From the NCBI GenBank assembly GCA_919901335.1, contig CAKKOZ010000028.1, positions 1-20,126 of the forward strand: 20,126 nucleotides of DNA. The letters are read 5' to 3'. Made by a program: the position numbers and the translations under genes. Below the pieces are notes generated by a model. The model saw nothing but the letters and a program-made list of their open reading frames with translations, was not told the origin of the DNA and searched no databases. The stretch comes from Nitrospiria bacterium (lineage in GTDB: Bacteria > Nitrospirota > Nitrospiria > JACQBZ01). Positions 7,460 through 14,823 of this stretch are shown one piece after another (the first letter of the stretch is position 1; each line of letters begins with the position of its first letter).

Positions 7460-9880
7460 ATGAACCCGACAACGATTCAAAAACTGTCCGTGGACACCAC
7501 AAAAATCCCGGACGAGGTCTTAAAAGAGATCGAAATTTTCGAGGGCGAAGTCGCCCGTCTGAAGCGGGGCGAGATCACGGCGGATCAATTCAAACCGTTC
7601 CGGCTGCAGCACGGCATCTACGGCCAGCGCCAGCCGGGCGTTCAGATGGTTCGGGTGAAGGTTCCCCAGGGACGGCTCGATCCGGCGCAGTTGCGGCGGC
7701 TGGCGGATCTGGCCGAGACCTACGCCTCCGGCGTCTGCCATCTCTCGACCCGACAGAACATCCAGATGCATTTTGCCAAGATCGAAAACGTCTCGACCAT
7801 GATGCGGCTGATGGCCGAGGTCGGGCTGACGACGCGGGAGGCCTGCGCCGATACCGTTCGCAACGTCACGGCCTGTCCGATCGCCGGGATCAGCCCCACG
7901 GAAGTGGCGGACGTCACCCCGTATGGGCTTGCGATCACGCAACATTTCTTGCGAAACCCGATCTGCCAGAAGCTGCCGCGGAAATTCAAGATCGCGCTGG
8001 AGGGCTGCACGGACCAGGATCATGCCGCCACCGCAATCCATGATATCGGAATCACGGCGCAGAAGCGGGACGGGCGTTTGGGCTTCCGCATCGTCGTGGG
8101 AGGCGGGCTGGGTGCCACGCCGCGGATCGCAAACGTTCTGGACGAGTTCGCGCCGCCCGAAGACCTGATCGCGATCTGCGAAGCCGTCATCCGTGTCTTC
8201 GACCGTCACGGCCAGCGGCAGAACCGGTACAAGGCCCGGATAAAGTTCCTGCTGGACAAATTAGGATTCGAAAAATTCCATCGGCTCTGGAAAACCGAGC
8301 TTGAACTGATCAAGTCACAGAACGGCCATTATACCCTTCCGGCCGTTGAGGAAGTCCCGCTAAAACAACCGGCCGCTCCCCGATCCTGGGATCGCGGGCG
8401 GGCGACCGGTCCGTTCGCCGCCTGGCTGAAATACAACGTCATGCCCCAGAAGCAGCCGGGCTTTAATCTTGTTACGATCAAGGTTCCACTGGGAGATATT
8501 AAAAGCGCTCCGGTTCGTTCGGTCGCAGACGTTTGTGAGCGGTTCTCGGACGGAACTATCCGGGTCACGGTTCAGCAGAACTTTGCGATGCGTTGGGTCC
8601 ATGAAGCCGACCTTCCGGCCGTCCATGAGGCCTTGGCCGAGATCGGCCTGGCCGAGGCCGGGGGGGAACGGATCGAGAACATCGTGGCCTGCCCCGGAAC
8701 GGACAGTTGCGGGCTGTCTCTCACCTCATCGAAAGGCCTGGCCCGCGCCTTGGCCGAACTGTTCCCCTCGGGGGATCCTGCCAATGATGACATCGCCGGG
8801 ATGACCCTGAAGGTCTCAGGCTGTCAGAATGCCTGCGCTCAGCATCAACTGGCCTCCATCGGTTTCCATGGCATCGGGAAAAAGGTAGGCGGCCACACGG
8901 CACCGTTCTATGAAGTCTATTTAGGAGGCTCTAACAGTCAGCTTGCCCCACTGATCGTGAAAATCCCGTCCAAACGAATACCGGATGCCGTGAAGCATCT
9001 CATCGGGTGGTATCGGTCGGAGCGAACGGAGGGCGAGTCCTTCCAGGCCTTTGTAGGCCGGATGGGCAAAGCGAAGCTCAAAGAGTCCCTGATGCCTTAC
9101 ACCTTTCTGCCCTCCTACCAGGAAGACCGAAGTTTCTATGTGGACTGGGGAGATGAGGCGGACTTCACCACCGAGGATCTGGGGGCGGGCGAATGCGCCG
9201 GGGGGGCGTATGAAATGATGGAAGGATTTCTGTTCGAGGCCGACCAGGAGCTCCACCTCGCCGGTGTCATGACCGAGAAAGGTCAGACCGGTCATGCCGT
9301 GAATAAGGCGTACCGCGCGATCGTGGCGGCCGCGAAGGGGCTTCTTGTCCTGGAAGGGATCGATTCTTCCATCGACGCCGAGATTCTGTTCAAGGCCGAA
9401 ACGCTTCTGGTCGGGAAAGAGATACTGCCCCGGACGTTTTCCCGTCTGACCGATCAGGTCAAGGATCTCGGGCCCAAGTCACCCACGGTCGAGTTCACGC
9501 GGGAAAAAATCGCCTTTGCCAAGTCTTTTGTTGCAGCCAGTCATACGGCCTTCGACAAGCACGGACGCGCGCTCAAGAAAGATACGTCCCATGCCGCCGA
9601 AGCGCCGGAGGGCGGGGAACAACCCGCGAGGGTCACGCCGGCCCAAACGGCTCCGGTTGTCTTACTCGATCTGAGCGGCGTGGCCTGCCCCATCAATTAT
9701 GTGAAGACAAAGCTCAAGTTAGAGGAGCTGGAAGTCGGTCAACGCCTTGAGGTGATCCTTGATGAAGGAGAGCCGATCCGCAACGTCCCAAAGAGCCTCC
9801 AGGGCGACGGGCAGAAGATACTGTCACAGGAAAAAATAGACGAACAGCACTACCGTCTGCTGGTTGAAAAAGTAAATTAA
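7460..9880 (+). CDS. Siroheme-[4Fe-4S] sulfite reductase with helical linker domain and C-terminal TusA domain
   Basis: Protein of 806 residues, longer than usual single-chain sulfite or nitrite reductases (about 550-600). Residues 45 to about 300 and 320-560 are the two nitrite/sulfite reductase half-repeats. The cluster-siroheme ligands are Cys411-x5-Cys417 and Cys455-x3-Cys459. Residues about 573-700 form an alpha-helical stretch (AYEMMEGFLFEADQELHL, AVNKAYRAIVAAAKGLL) that resembles a HEPN-like bundle, a weak call. An Ala/Pro/Glu linker leads to a TusA-type domain (about 732-806) with LSGVACP, whose Cys743 would carry a persulfide. The start has a perfect AGGAGG at 7447-7452. Likely reaction: six-electron reduction of sulfite to sulfide, presumably from ferredoxin since no CysJ is nearby. 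Nitrite reductase is the alternative, disfavoured by the operon. Confidence 0.88.
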   Translation: MNPTTIQKLSVDTTKIPDEVLKEIEIFEGEVARLKRGEITADQFKPFRLQHGIYGQRQPGVQMVRVKVPQGRLDPAQLRRLADLAETYASGVCHLSTRQNIQMHFAKIENVSTMMRLMAEVGLTTREACADTVRNVTACPIAGISPTEVADVTPYGLAITQHFLRNPICQKLPRKFKIALEGCTDQDHAATAIHDIGITAQKRDGRLGFRIVVGGGLGATPRIANVLDEFAPPEDLIAICEAVIRVFDRHGQRQNRYKARIKFLLDKLGFEKFHRLWKTELELIKSQNGHYTLPAVEEVPLKQPAAPRSWDRGRATGPFAAWLKYNVMPQKQPGFNLVTIKVPLGDIKSAPVRSVADVCERFSDGTIRVTVQQNFAMRWVHEADLPAVHEALAEIGLAEAGGERIENIVACPGTDSCGLSLTSSKGLARALAELFPSGDPANDDIAGMTLKVSGCQNACAQHQLASIGFHGIGKKVGGHTAPFYEVYLGGSNSQLAPLIVKIPSKRIPDAVKHLIGWYRSERTEGESFQAFVGRMGKAKLKESLMPYTFLPSYQEDRSFYVDWGDEADFTTEDLGAGECAGGAYEMMEGFLFEADQELHLAGVMTEKGQTGHAVNKAYRAIVAAAKGLLVLEGIDSSIDAEILFKAETLLVGKEILPRTFSRLTDQVKDLGPKSPTVEFTREKIAFAKSFVAASHTAFDKHGRALKKDTSHAAEAPEGGEQPARVTPAQTAPVVLLDLSGVACPINYVKTKLKLEELEVGQRLEVILDEGEPIRNVPKSLQGDGQKILSQEKIDEQHYRLLVEKVN

Positions 9881-9893
9881 CCCGGAGAAGGCA

Positions 9894-11072
9894 ATGACAA
9901 AGAACATACCGCCCCACGCAATCCCGGCCCACGGCGGCCGGTTGGTCAGTCGCCTGCTTCAGGGCGCGGAGCGCGACCGGCTGATCAACAAAGCGCCCGA
10001 GATGAAGACGCTTGCGTTAACGCGGAGAGAGCTGTGCGACATCGAGATGCTCGCCGTCGGCGCCTACAGTCCGCTCGAAGGCTACATGGGCCGGAAGGAT
10101 TATGAGACGGTCGTCACCTCGATGCGTCTCGCCGGCGGGATGCCCTGGAGCATTCCGATCACCTTCCGGGTCACCCATGACCAGGCCGCTTCGCTGAAGG
10201 AAGGCCAGGACGTCGCACTGGTGGACGAGCGTCAGGCTGTTCTGGCGATACTGCATCTTGAAGAAAAATTCGAATACGACAAGAAACTCGCCGCAAAAGC
10301 GGTCTACCGAACCGACAGCGCGGAGCATCCCGGCGTTGATGTTCTCTATAAACGGGGAGACGTGCTGCTGGGCGGCAAGGTCAGCGTGTTGCGGCTTCCT
10401 GAAAACCGCGAGTTTCTTCCCTACCGTCTCACGCCGGCCGAGACGCGGCAGATTTTCAAAGACCGCGGCTGGAAGACGGTGGTCGGTTTTCAGACGCGGA
10501 ATCCGGTTCACCGCGCGCATGAATATATCCAGAAATGCGCGCTCGAGATCGTGGACGGACTTTTGCTTCATCCATTGATCGGCGAGACGAAGAGCGACGA
10601 CATCCCGGCCGATGTCCGGATGAAATGCTACGAGGCGCTTCTGGAAAAATACTACCCCAAAGATCGCGTCCTGCTATCCGTCCTTCCGGCCCCCATGCGG
10701 TATGCCGGCCCCCGCGAGGCGATCCATCACGCGATCGTGCGAAAAAACTACGGCTGCACCCACTTCATCGTGGGACGCGATCATGCCGGCGTCGGCAGCT
10801 TCTACGGCTCGTTTGACGCCCACCATATTTTCAATGAATTTGCGCCGGGGGAACTGGGCATCACGCCGCTCTTCTTCGACAATACCTTCCACTGCAAGGC
10901 CTGCGGCAGCATGGCCTCGATTAAAACCTGCCCGCATGACAAGGCCGAGCATGTCAGCCTGTCCGGAACGAAGGTCCGCGGGATGCTCCGCGCCGGCGTA
11001 CTGCCGCCGCCCGAATTCTCCCGCCCGGAAGTGGCCAAAATACTGATCGAGGCGATGAAGGGCGGGGGTTAG
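9894..11072 (+). CDS. sat: ATP sulfurylase (sulfate adenylyltransferase), Sat type
   Basis: Single-chain ATP sulfurylase of 392 residues that forms APS and pyrophosphate from ATP and sulfate. The N-terminal PUA-like domain precedes the catalytic domain holding QTRNPVHRAHEY (Gln200 to about Tyr211) and GRDHAGVG (294-301), the family nucleotide/sulfate-binding motifs. The cysteine/histidine cluster FHCKACG...CPHDKAEH near 330-350 matches the structural zinc site of bacterial Sat enzymes. There is no C-terminal APS-kinase domain, consistent with a route that does not use PAPS. GGAGAAGG at 9884-9891 precedes the ATG. It is the last gene of the tightly spaced sulfur operon. It is the homomeric Sat, not the CysDN heterodimer. 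Confidence 0.95.
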   Translation: MTKNIPPHAIPAHGGRLVSRLLQGAERDRLINKAPEMKTLALTRRELCDIEMLAVGAYSPLEGYMGRKDYETVVTSMRLAGGMPWSIPITFRVTHDQAASLKEGQDVALVDERQAVLAILHLEEKFEYDKKLAAKAVYRTDSAEHPGVDVLYKRGDVLLGGKVSVLRLPENREFLPYRLTPAETRQIFKDRGWKTVVGFQTRNPVHRAHEYIQKCALEIVDGLLLHPLIGETKSDDIPADVRMKCYEALLEKYYPKDRVLLSVLPAPMRYAGPREAIHHAIVRKNYGCTHFIVGRDHAGVGSFYGSFDAHHIFNEFAPGELGITPLFFDNTFHCKACGSMASIKTCPHDKAEHVSLSGTKVRGMLRAGVLPPPEFSRPEVAKILIEAMKGGG

Positions 11073-11096
11073 CTTACCGAAGGCTTGAGCTGCACG

Positions 11097-11126
11097 TTGA
11101 CCGAACAGAACTCTTCACCGTAGAAT
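11097..11126 (+). promoter_or_regulatory. Putative promoter before the diiron protein
   Basis: TTGACC (11097-11102) and TAGAAT (11121-11126) each match five of six consensus bases with an 18-base spacer. Transcription would start at about 11132-11134, only a few bases before the ATG codons at 11136 and 11139, giving a nearly leaderless transcript. The AAGGGG at 11127-11132 would then serve mainly readthrough transcripts from sat. Confidence 0.4.
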
Positions 11127-11135
11127 AAGGGGCCG

Positions 11136-11816
11136 ATGATGGAGACAGAGGCTTTTCTGAAGACGATAAAGGAAGAGATGTTGGCCCATCCCGTGATGAC
11201 CCATCCTTTCTGGAACCGCTTTGAAAAGGGTGCTTTTACAAAGGAAGGATTGAAGCGCTTCTCTCTTCATTACTATCTTCATGTACTACAGACCCGTCTC
11301 TACGACGCAATGGTTCTGGCACGCACGCCTTCCGAAGCGATCCAGGCCACACTGGCTTCGATACTCTGGGATGAATACGGTCGCGGCGATCCGGAAGAAA
11401 CGCACCCAGCCCAGTTCCGAAAATTCTTACGCGCCTTGGGCCTACAAGAGCAGGACTGGAACTTTGTCACCCCCCTGCCCGAGTTTGAGGTCTATCGTGA
11501 CGTCCATATGCGTCTTTGTCAGGATTATGATATTCGAGTCGGACTGGGGGTCGTCGGTCTGGCGATGGAGTATCCAATCCCGTTTCTGTACGAAAAACTT
11601 GTCCCCGGTTTTCGACGCCATGGGATATCCGATGACGCACTGGCGTTTTTCCTCGAGCATATGCCCACGGATGAGATCCATTCAAGCCTGATGGAGGCCG
11701 CGATGCGTCCGGAACTGAAAGCTCCCGAACATCAGGCCTTGGCCCGGAAGGGGGTCAAACGCTCACTGGACGCCCGTTTTTTGCTTATGGGAGGCCTGGA
11801 ACGTATTACCTTTTAA
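11136..11816 (+). CDS. CADD/PqqC/TenA-like diiron oxygenase-fold protein
   Basis: All-helical heme-oxygenase-fold protein of 226 residues, annotated in related genomes as an iron-containing redox enzyme or TenA/PqqC-like. It aligns from memory with Chlamydia CADD. HPFW..F..GAFTKEGL and HYYLHV are in the first helices. Probable metal ligands are Glu80 (WDEYG), His90, Glu145 (AMEYPIP) and the triad His175-x3-Asp179-x2-His182. CADD-type proteins of Chlamydia and Nitrosomonas make 4-aminobenzoate from their own tyrosine. That Tyr (Tyr27 in CADD) is Trp26 here, so the same self-sacrificing reaction is doubtful, and pabB/pabC are present. The gene lies 63 bases after sat with its own possible promoter. 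Two adjacent ATGs (11136, 11139) are both possible starts. Substrate unknown. Confidence 0.75.
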   Translation: MMETEAFLKTIKEEMLAHPVMTHPFWNRFEKGAFTKEGLKRFSLHYYLHVLQTRLYDAMVLARTPSEAIQATLASILWDEYGRGDPEETHPAQFRKFLRALGLQEQDWNFVTPLPEFEVYRDVHMRLCQDYDIRVGLGVVGLAMEYPIPFLYEKLVPGFRRHGISDDALAFFLEHMPTDEIHSSLMEAAMRPELKAPEHQALARKGVKRSLDARFLLMGGLERITF

Positions 11817-11851
11817 GGCGGGGCCTTCGATAACCTCCCTTGGACAAACTA

Positions 11852-11881
11852 TTGACAACTTTCACTCATGTGACATATAGT
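11852..11881 (+). promoter_or_regulatory. Sigma-70-like promoter of the mrp operon
   Basis: A perfect TTGACA (11852-11857) and TATAGT (11876-11881, five of six) are separated by 18 bases. Transcription would begin near 11888, leaving a leader of about 18 bases with GGAGGA at 11895-11900. This places the ATG at 11906 as the true start and excludes the upstream TTG at 11841 in the same frame. Confidence 0.65.
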
Positions 11882-11905
11882 AAGCATTCTTTTTGGAGGA
11901 CCGTC

Positions 11906-12856
11906 ATGAAACAGGGCAAATCAGAGGGGCGGACGATCACCGAGGTGGTCAAGGACCTCGAAGCGCAGCAAAAAAAGAACAAGGTGGTCAACCCCGTCCT
12001 TCAGCAAGTCATGGACCAGGTCACGGCCGTCCAGACACGGATGAGCCGGATCAAGCACAAGATCGCCGTGATGAGCGGAAAAGGCGGCGTTGGGAAGAGC
12101 TCGGTCACGGTCAATCTGGCCCACTGCTTTGCCGCGCGGGGTTATAAAGTCGGCATCCTGGATGTGGATTTAAGCGGGCCGTGCATCCCGAAGATGATGG
12201 GCATCCGCGATCGGGCGCTTAAAATCACGGCCGAAGGGGCCCTTCCGGCCGTCGGCGTCAACGGGATCAAGGTCGCCTCGATGGAACTAATGCTTCCCGA
12301 TGAAGGCAGCCCCGTCATGTGGAAGGGACTATGGGAGGATTCCGCCGTCTGGCGCGGCACGGTCGAGATGAGTGTTATTCGGGAATTCATCAGCGACGTC
12401 AACTGGGGTCCGCTGGATCTCTTGTTGATCGACATGCCGCCGGCCTCCTCCGACAAGCCGCCGATCATCGCACAGATGATCCCGGAGTTGGACGGCGCCG
12501 TGATCGTGACGATTCCTTCCGCAATTTCTCAATTCATCGTCAAAAAATCGGTCGTGTTTTTGAACCGCGAACTCAAAATTCCCATGATCGGCCTGATCGA
12601 AAACATGAGCGGGGCGATCTGCCCGCATTGCGGCGAGGCCTTGGAACTCTTCGAAGACGCGTCCCACGGGGAAAGTCCGCTTCAGCAAATGGGCCTCCCG
12701 CTTTTGGGCCGGGTTCCGTTCGACCGGCGGATCGCCAGTTGCGCCGACCATGGCCGATCGTTCGTGGATGAACATCCGCTCACACCGGCCGCACAGGCTT
12801 TCCGAATCATCACCGACTCATTACAACAACTAATCGAAGCAAGGAGACCGTCATGA
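11906..12856 (+). CDS. Mrp/NBP35/ApbC-type Fe-S carrier P-loop ATPase
   Basis: Cytosolic P-loop ATPase of 316 residues that binds and transfers [4Fe-4S] clusters to apoproteins. The deviant Walker A motif is GKGGVGKS (58-65) within the Mrp signature, followed by LDVDLSGPCIPKMMGI and LLIDMPPASSD. The conserved CPHC pair (Cys239, Cys242) would hold a bridging cluster in a dimer. The usual N-terminal MIP18/DUF59 domain is missing; a charged, coiled-coil-like segment of about 50 residues replaces it. The ATG at 11906 has an excellent GGAGGA. The stop codon overlaps the next start as ATGA, so the two are translationally coupled. It may supply clusters to sulfite reductase and AprB, but that link rests only on proximity. 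Confidence 0.9.
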   Translation: MKQGKSEGRTITEVVKDLEAQQKKNKVVNPVLQQVMDQVTAVQTRMSRIKHKIAVMSGKGGVGKSSVTVNLAHCFAARGYKVGILDVDLSGPCIPKMMGIRDRALKITAEGALPAVGVNGIKVASMELMLPDEGSPVMWKGLWEDSAVWRGTVEMSVIREFISDVNWGPLDLLLIDMPPASSDKPPIIAQMIPELDGAVIVTIPSAISQFIVKKSVVFLNRELKIPMIGLIENMSGAICPHCGEALELFEDASHGESPLQQMGLPLLGRVPFDRRIASCADHGRSFVDEHPLTPAAQAFRIITDSLQQLIEARRPS

Positions 12857-13368
12857 AATTCTTGTGCATCAAATGCAACAGCTTCATGGATTACGAATCG
12901 AAGGAACAGGTTGACACGCTCCGCCTCGGCATCACCTTTGCCTGCACACAATGCGGTTACAAAGTCGCGATGGTCACGAATCCGGGCGAGACCCAGCTGG
13001 TCAGCGGACTGGGCGTCAAGATCGGCGGCCGGACCGTTCCGGCCGAACCGATGGAATTCACCCGTGAAGCCATAAAACCGGAGGGCCAACCCACCGCGAC
13101 CATGACGGCCGACATGGGCAAATGCCCCTTCCCGGGGATGCTGGCCGGAACGGGCTTCAAAGACACCGGGATCGCGGCCGGTCTGTCCGGTCAGGACTCC
13201 AAACCGACCGTCCCATGGACGTCGAACGCCGAGAAGCGGCTTCAAAACGTCCCGGCCTTCGTCCGGTCTCTCGCCCATGCAGGGATCGAGCAATACGCGC
13301 GGGAAAACGGGTTCGCGGAAGTGAATGATCAGGTTATGGACGAGTACCGGGAAAAGGTGGGAATGTAG
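12853..13368 (+). CDS. Zinc-ribbon plus PCP_red-domain protein
   Basis: Soluble protein of 171 residues in two parts. The N-terminus has two CxxC knuckles (Cys5/Cys8 and Cys31/Cys34), probably a zinc ribbon or rubredoxin-like site. A linker with a further Cys (GKCPFPGML) follows. Residues about 118-171 match the PCP_red domain, first described at the C-terminus of light-independent protochlorophyllide reductase subunit B: a Trp122 start, then AEKRLQNVPAFVRSLAH and IEQYARENG. In that enzyme the domain helps form the substrate pocket. Stand-alone copies occur in non-phototrophs with unknown function. It overlaps mrp by four bases, so a joint role in Fe-S or tetrapyrrole chemistry is plausible but unproven. 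No chlorophyll genes are visible. Confidence 0.78.
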   Translation: MKFLCIKCNSFMDYESKEQVDTLRLGITFACTQCGYKVAMVTNPGETQLVSGLGVKIGGRTVPAEPMEFTREAIKPEGQPTATMTADMGKCPFPGMLAGTGFKDTGIAAGLSGQDSKPTVPWTSNAEKRLQNVPAFVRSLAHAGIEQYARENGFAEVNDQVMDEYREKVGM

Positions 13369-13370
13369 GG

Positions 13371-13496
13371 GCAGGCGGCTGAAAAAGCCCATCTGCTGCG
13401 TTCTCGGTCCCTCGAAGATCCTCACGTACCTATTTAGTACGCTCCGGTCTCCTCGGTCCCTGCGGCCTTGCATCTGGAGCTTTTTGAGCCGCCTGC
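13371..13496. repeat. 126-bp imperfect inverted-repeat element (MITE/REP-like)
   Basis: The 20-base ends (13371-13390 and 13477-13496) are inverted repeats with 18 matches, framed by GCAGGCGGCT and AGCCGCCTGC and containing GAAAAAGC / GCTTTTT. The interior is a partial palindrome centred on CGTAC-N7-GTACG (13425-13441). It also has a direct repeat of CTCGGTCCCT at 13403-13412 and 13452-13461. It has no coding signal and lies exactly between two convergent genes, so its transcript would fold into a long hairpin and may end transcription both ways. It resembles dispersed palindromic repeats of environmental genomes, but copy number cannot be seen here. Confidence 0.7.
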
Positions 13497-13503
13497 GCAG
13501 GGA

Positions 13504-14676
13504 TCACGGGACGATCAGACCGTTCTTCCCCGGCACGATCTTTCCCATGATCACGGGCCGTTGGGCGCCGGTCGCCGACGGAACGTTGTTCGGCTCGCCT
13601 TGAACCGTCCCGTACGCGAACAACGCGAAGGCCATCGCCTCAAGCGCGCGGCTGTCCAGGTCGAACTTCTCAAAGGTGTAAACCGGGATCGGTTCGAAAG
13701 CCTCCTTAAGAAACTGCATCAAGGTCGGGTTCCGGGTTCCGCCGCCGCCGACAATCACTTCGACAACGCTTCCCCTGGGAAGGATGAACCGCTCGTAGGC
13801 GTGAGCGATCGCACGGGCCGTGAAGGCCGTGACGGTCGCCAGCAGGTCCCATGGGTTTAATCTTAAGACCTTCGCCCTCCGAACCACCCGCTCGACCATC
13901 GCCTGGCCAAACACTTCGCGCCCCGTTGTCTTCGGCGGCCCGTGATGCAAAAAGGGATGCCGAAGTAACTCGGACAACAACCGCTCATGAACCCGTCCCC
14001 GTCGGGCCATCGCCCCACCCCGGTCCATCACGCTCCGGCCGTTTGTTCGATGTTGCACGATGCCGTCGATCAACATGTTGCCCGGACCGGCGTCAAACGC
14101 GAGGATGTTTTCCAGACCGGTATCACACGGGAGGTAAGTCACGTTGCTAATCCCGCCGATATTGACGACGAGGCGAGGGCGATTCGGATTGTGAAAAAGG
14201 ATGGTGTGCAGGTATGGGGTCAACGGCGCGCCTTCTCCGCCGGCCGCCATGTCCCGCGGACGGAAATCGGCCACGGTCGTGATGCCGGTCCGCTCGGCGA
14301 TGATGGACGGCTCGCCGATCTGGAGCGTCGAACGGATTTTAAACCCACCCAGCTTGATCGGGACCGGTTGATGGCAGATCGTCTGGCCGTGGGACCCGAT
14401 CAGGGCGATCCGGCTGAGCGGCAGCCCGGCGTCCTTTGCGATCCGGATCGCCGCTTGCGCGAACAGCTCGCCGACGTAGACATTCAGACGGGATAAATCC
14501 CCCACCCGGCCGTCGTGGGTCAACCGGACCAGTTGAGGCCGCAATGCACGCGGATAGGGATAGGTCGCGAACCGGAGCAGTTTCAGCCGGCTTTCCAATC
14601 CCCGCCCCGTGACCTCCACCAGTGCGGCGTCAATTCCATCGGTGGAGGTTCCTGAGATCAGTCCGATCACCTTCAT
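13504..14676 (-). CDS. anmK: Anhydro-N-acetylmuramic acid kinase
   Basis: Sugar kinase of 390 residues, the normal AnmK length. It opens the anhydro ring of 1,6-anhydro-MurNAc and phosphorylates it to MurNAc-6-phosphate during cell-wall recycling. Signatures visible are GLISGTSTDGIDAALVEV at the start, GSHGQTICH, the catalytic region ADFRPRDMAAGGEGAPLTPYLH, FDAGPGNMLIDG and the nucleotide-binding VGGGGTRNPTLM. All are intact. It stands alone on the minus strand, with a palindromic element beyond its stop codon. The ATG at 14674-14676 has no clear Shine-Dalgarno but the family N-terminus begins there. Its partner MurQ is not in the window. Presence implies peptidoglycan turnover products of lytic transglycosylases, fitting a diderm cell. 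Confidence 0.95.
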   Translation of the reverse strand: MKVIGLISGTSTDGIDAALVEVTGRGLESRLKLLRFATYPYPRALRPQLVRLTHDGRVGDLSRLNVYVGELFAQAAIRIAKDAGLPLSRIALIGSHGQTICHQPVPIKLGGFKIRSTLQIGEPSIIAERTGITTVADFRPRDMAAGGEGAPLTPYLHTILFHNPNRPRLVVNIGGISNVTYLPCDTGLENILAFDAGPGNMLIDGIVQHRTNGRSVMDRGGAMARRGRVHERLLSELLRHPFLHHGPPKTTGREVFGQAMVERVVRRAKVLRLNPWDLLATVTAFTARAIAHAYERFILPRGSVVEVIVGGGGTRNPTLMQFLKEAFEPIPVYTFEKFDLDSRALEAMAFALFAYGTVQGEPNNVPSATGAQRPVIMGKIVPGKNGLIVP

Positions 14677-14720
14677 GGCCGGTTAGCCTACGGCATCGTC
14701 CAAACAGCGTCAAGGGAAAT

Positions 14721-14749
14721 TTGACTTCCCCCTCCCAAAATGCTACTTT
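14721..14749 (+). promoter_or_regulatory. Candidate extended -10 promoter of the methyltransferase gene
   Basis: TTGACT (14721-14726) is followed 17 bases later by TACTTT (14744-14749), a poor -10, preceded by TGC at 14741-14743, which would act as an extended -10. It lies between divergent anmK and the methyltransferase. Confidence 0.35.
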
Positions 14750-14823
14750 GTCTCCGTCGCATCACTATTGCAGCCTGTCCATTGCCGTCCTGGGCAGAAC
14801 GGTAGCAGAACGAGGAGTCGCTG

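Noticed and set aside
7402..8043. 213-codon plus-strand frame overlapping aprB and the sulfite reductase
   Set aside because: It is an alternate frame of two well-supported genes, rich in Arg, Gly and Asp with no domain.
5278..11072. Dissimilatory sulfate respiration or reverse-Dsr sulfur oxidation cluster
   Set aside because: No DsrAB, DsrC, Qmo or AprM is present, AprA is short, and the reductase is single-chain; kept only as an alternative direction.
11815..11827. AAGGC/GCCTT hairpin after the diiron gene as a terminator
   Set aside because: The stem is only five pairs and no run of T follows it.
11840..11905. TTG-started extension of mrp
   Set aside because: A promoter with TTGACA and TATAGT lies inside the extension, and a strong GGAGGA precedes the ATG at 11906.
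12682..13473. 263-codon minus-strand frame opposite mrp and the PCP_red gene
   Set aside because: It runs through two coupled plus-strand genes and the repeat element, and shows no motif.
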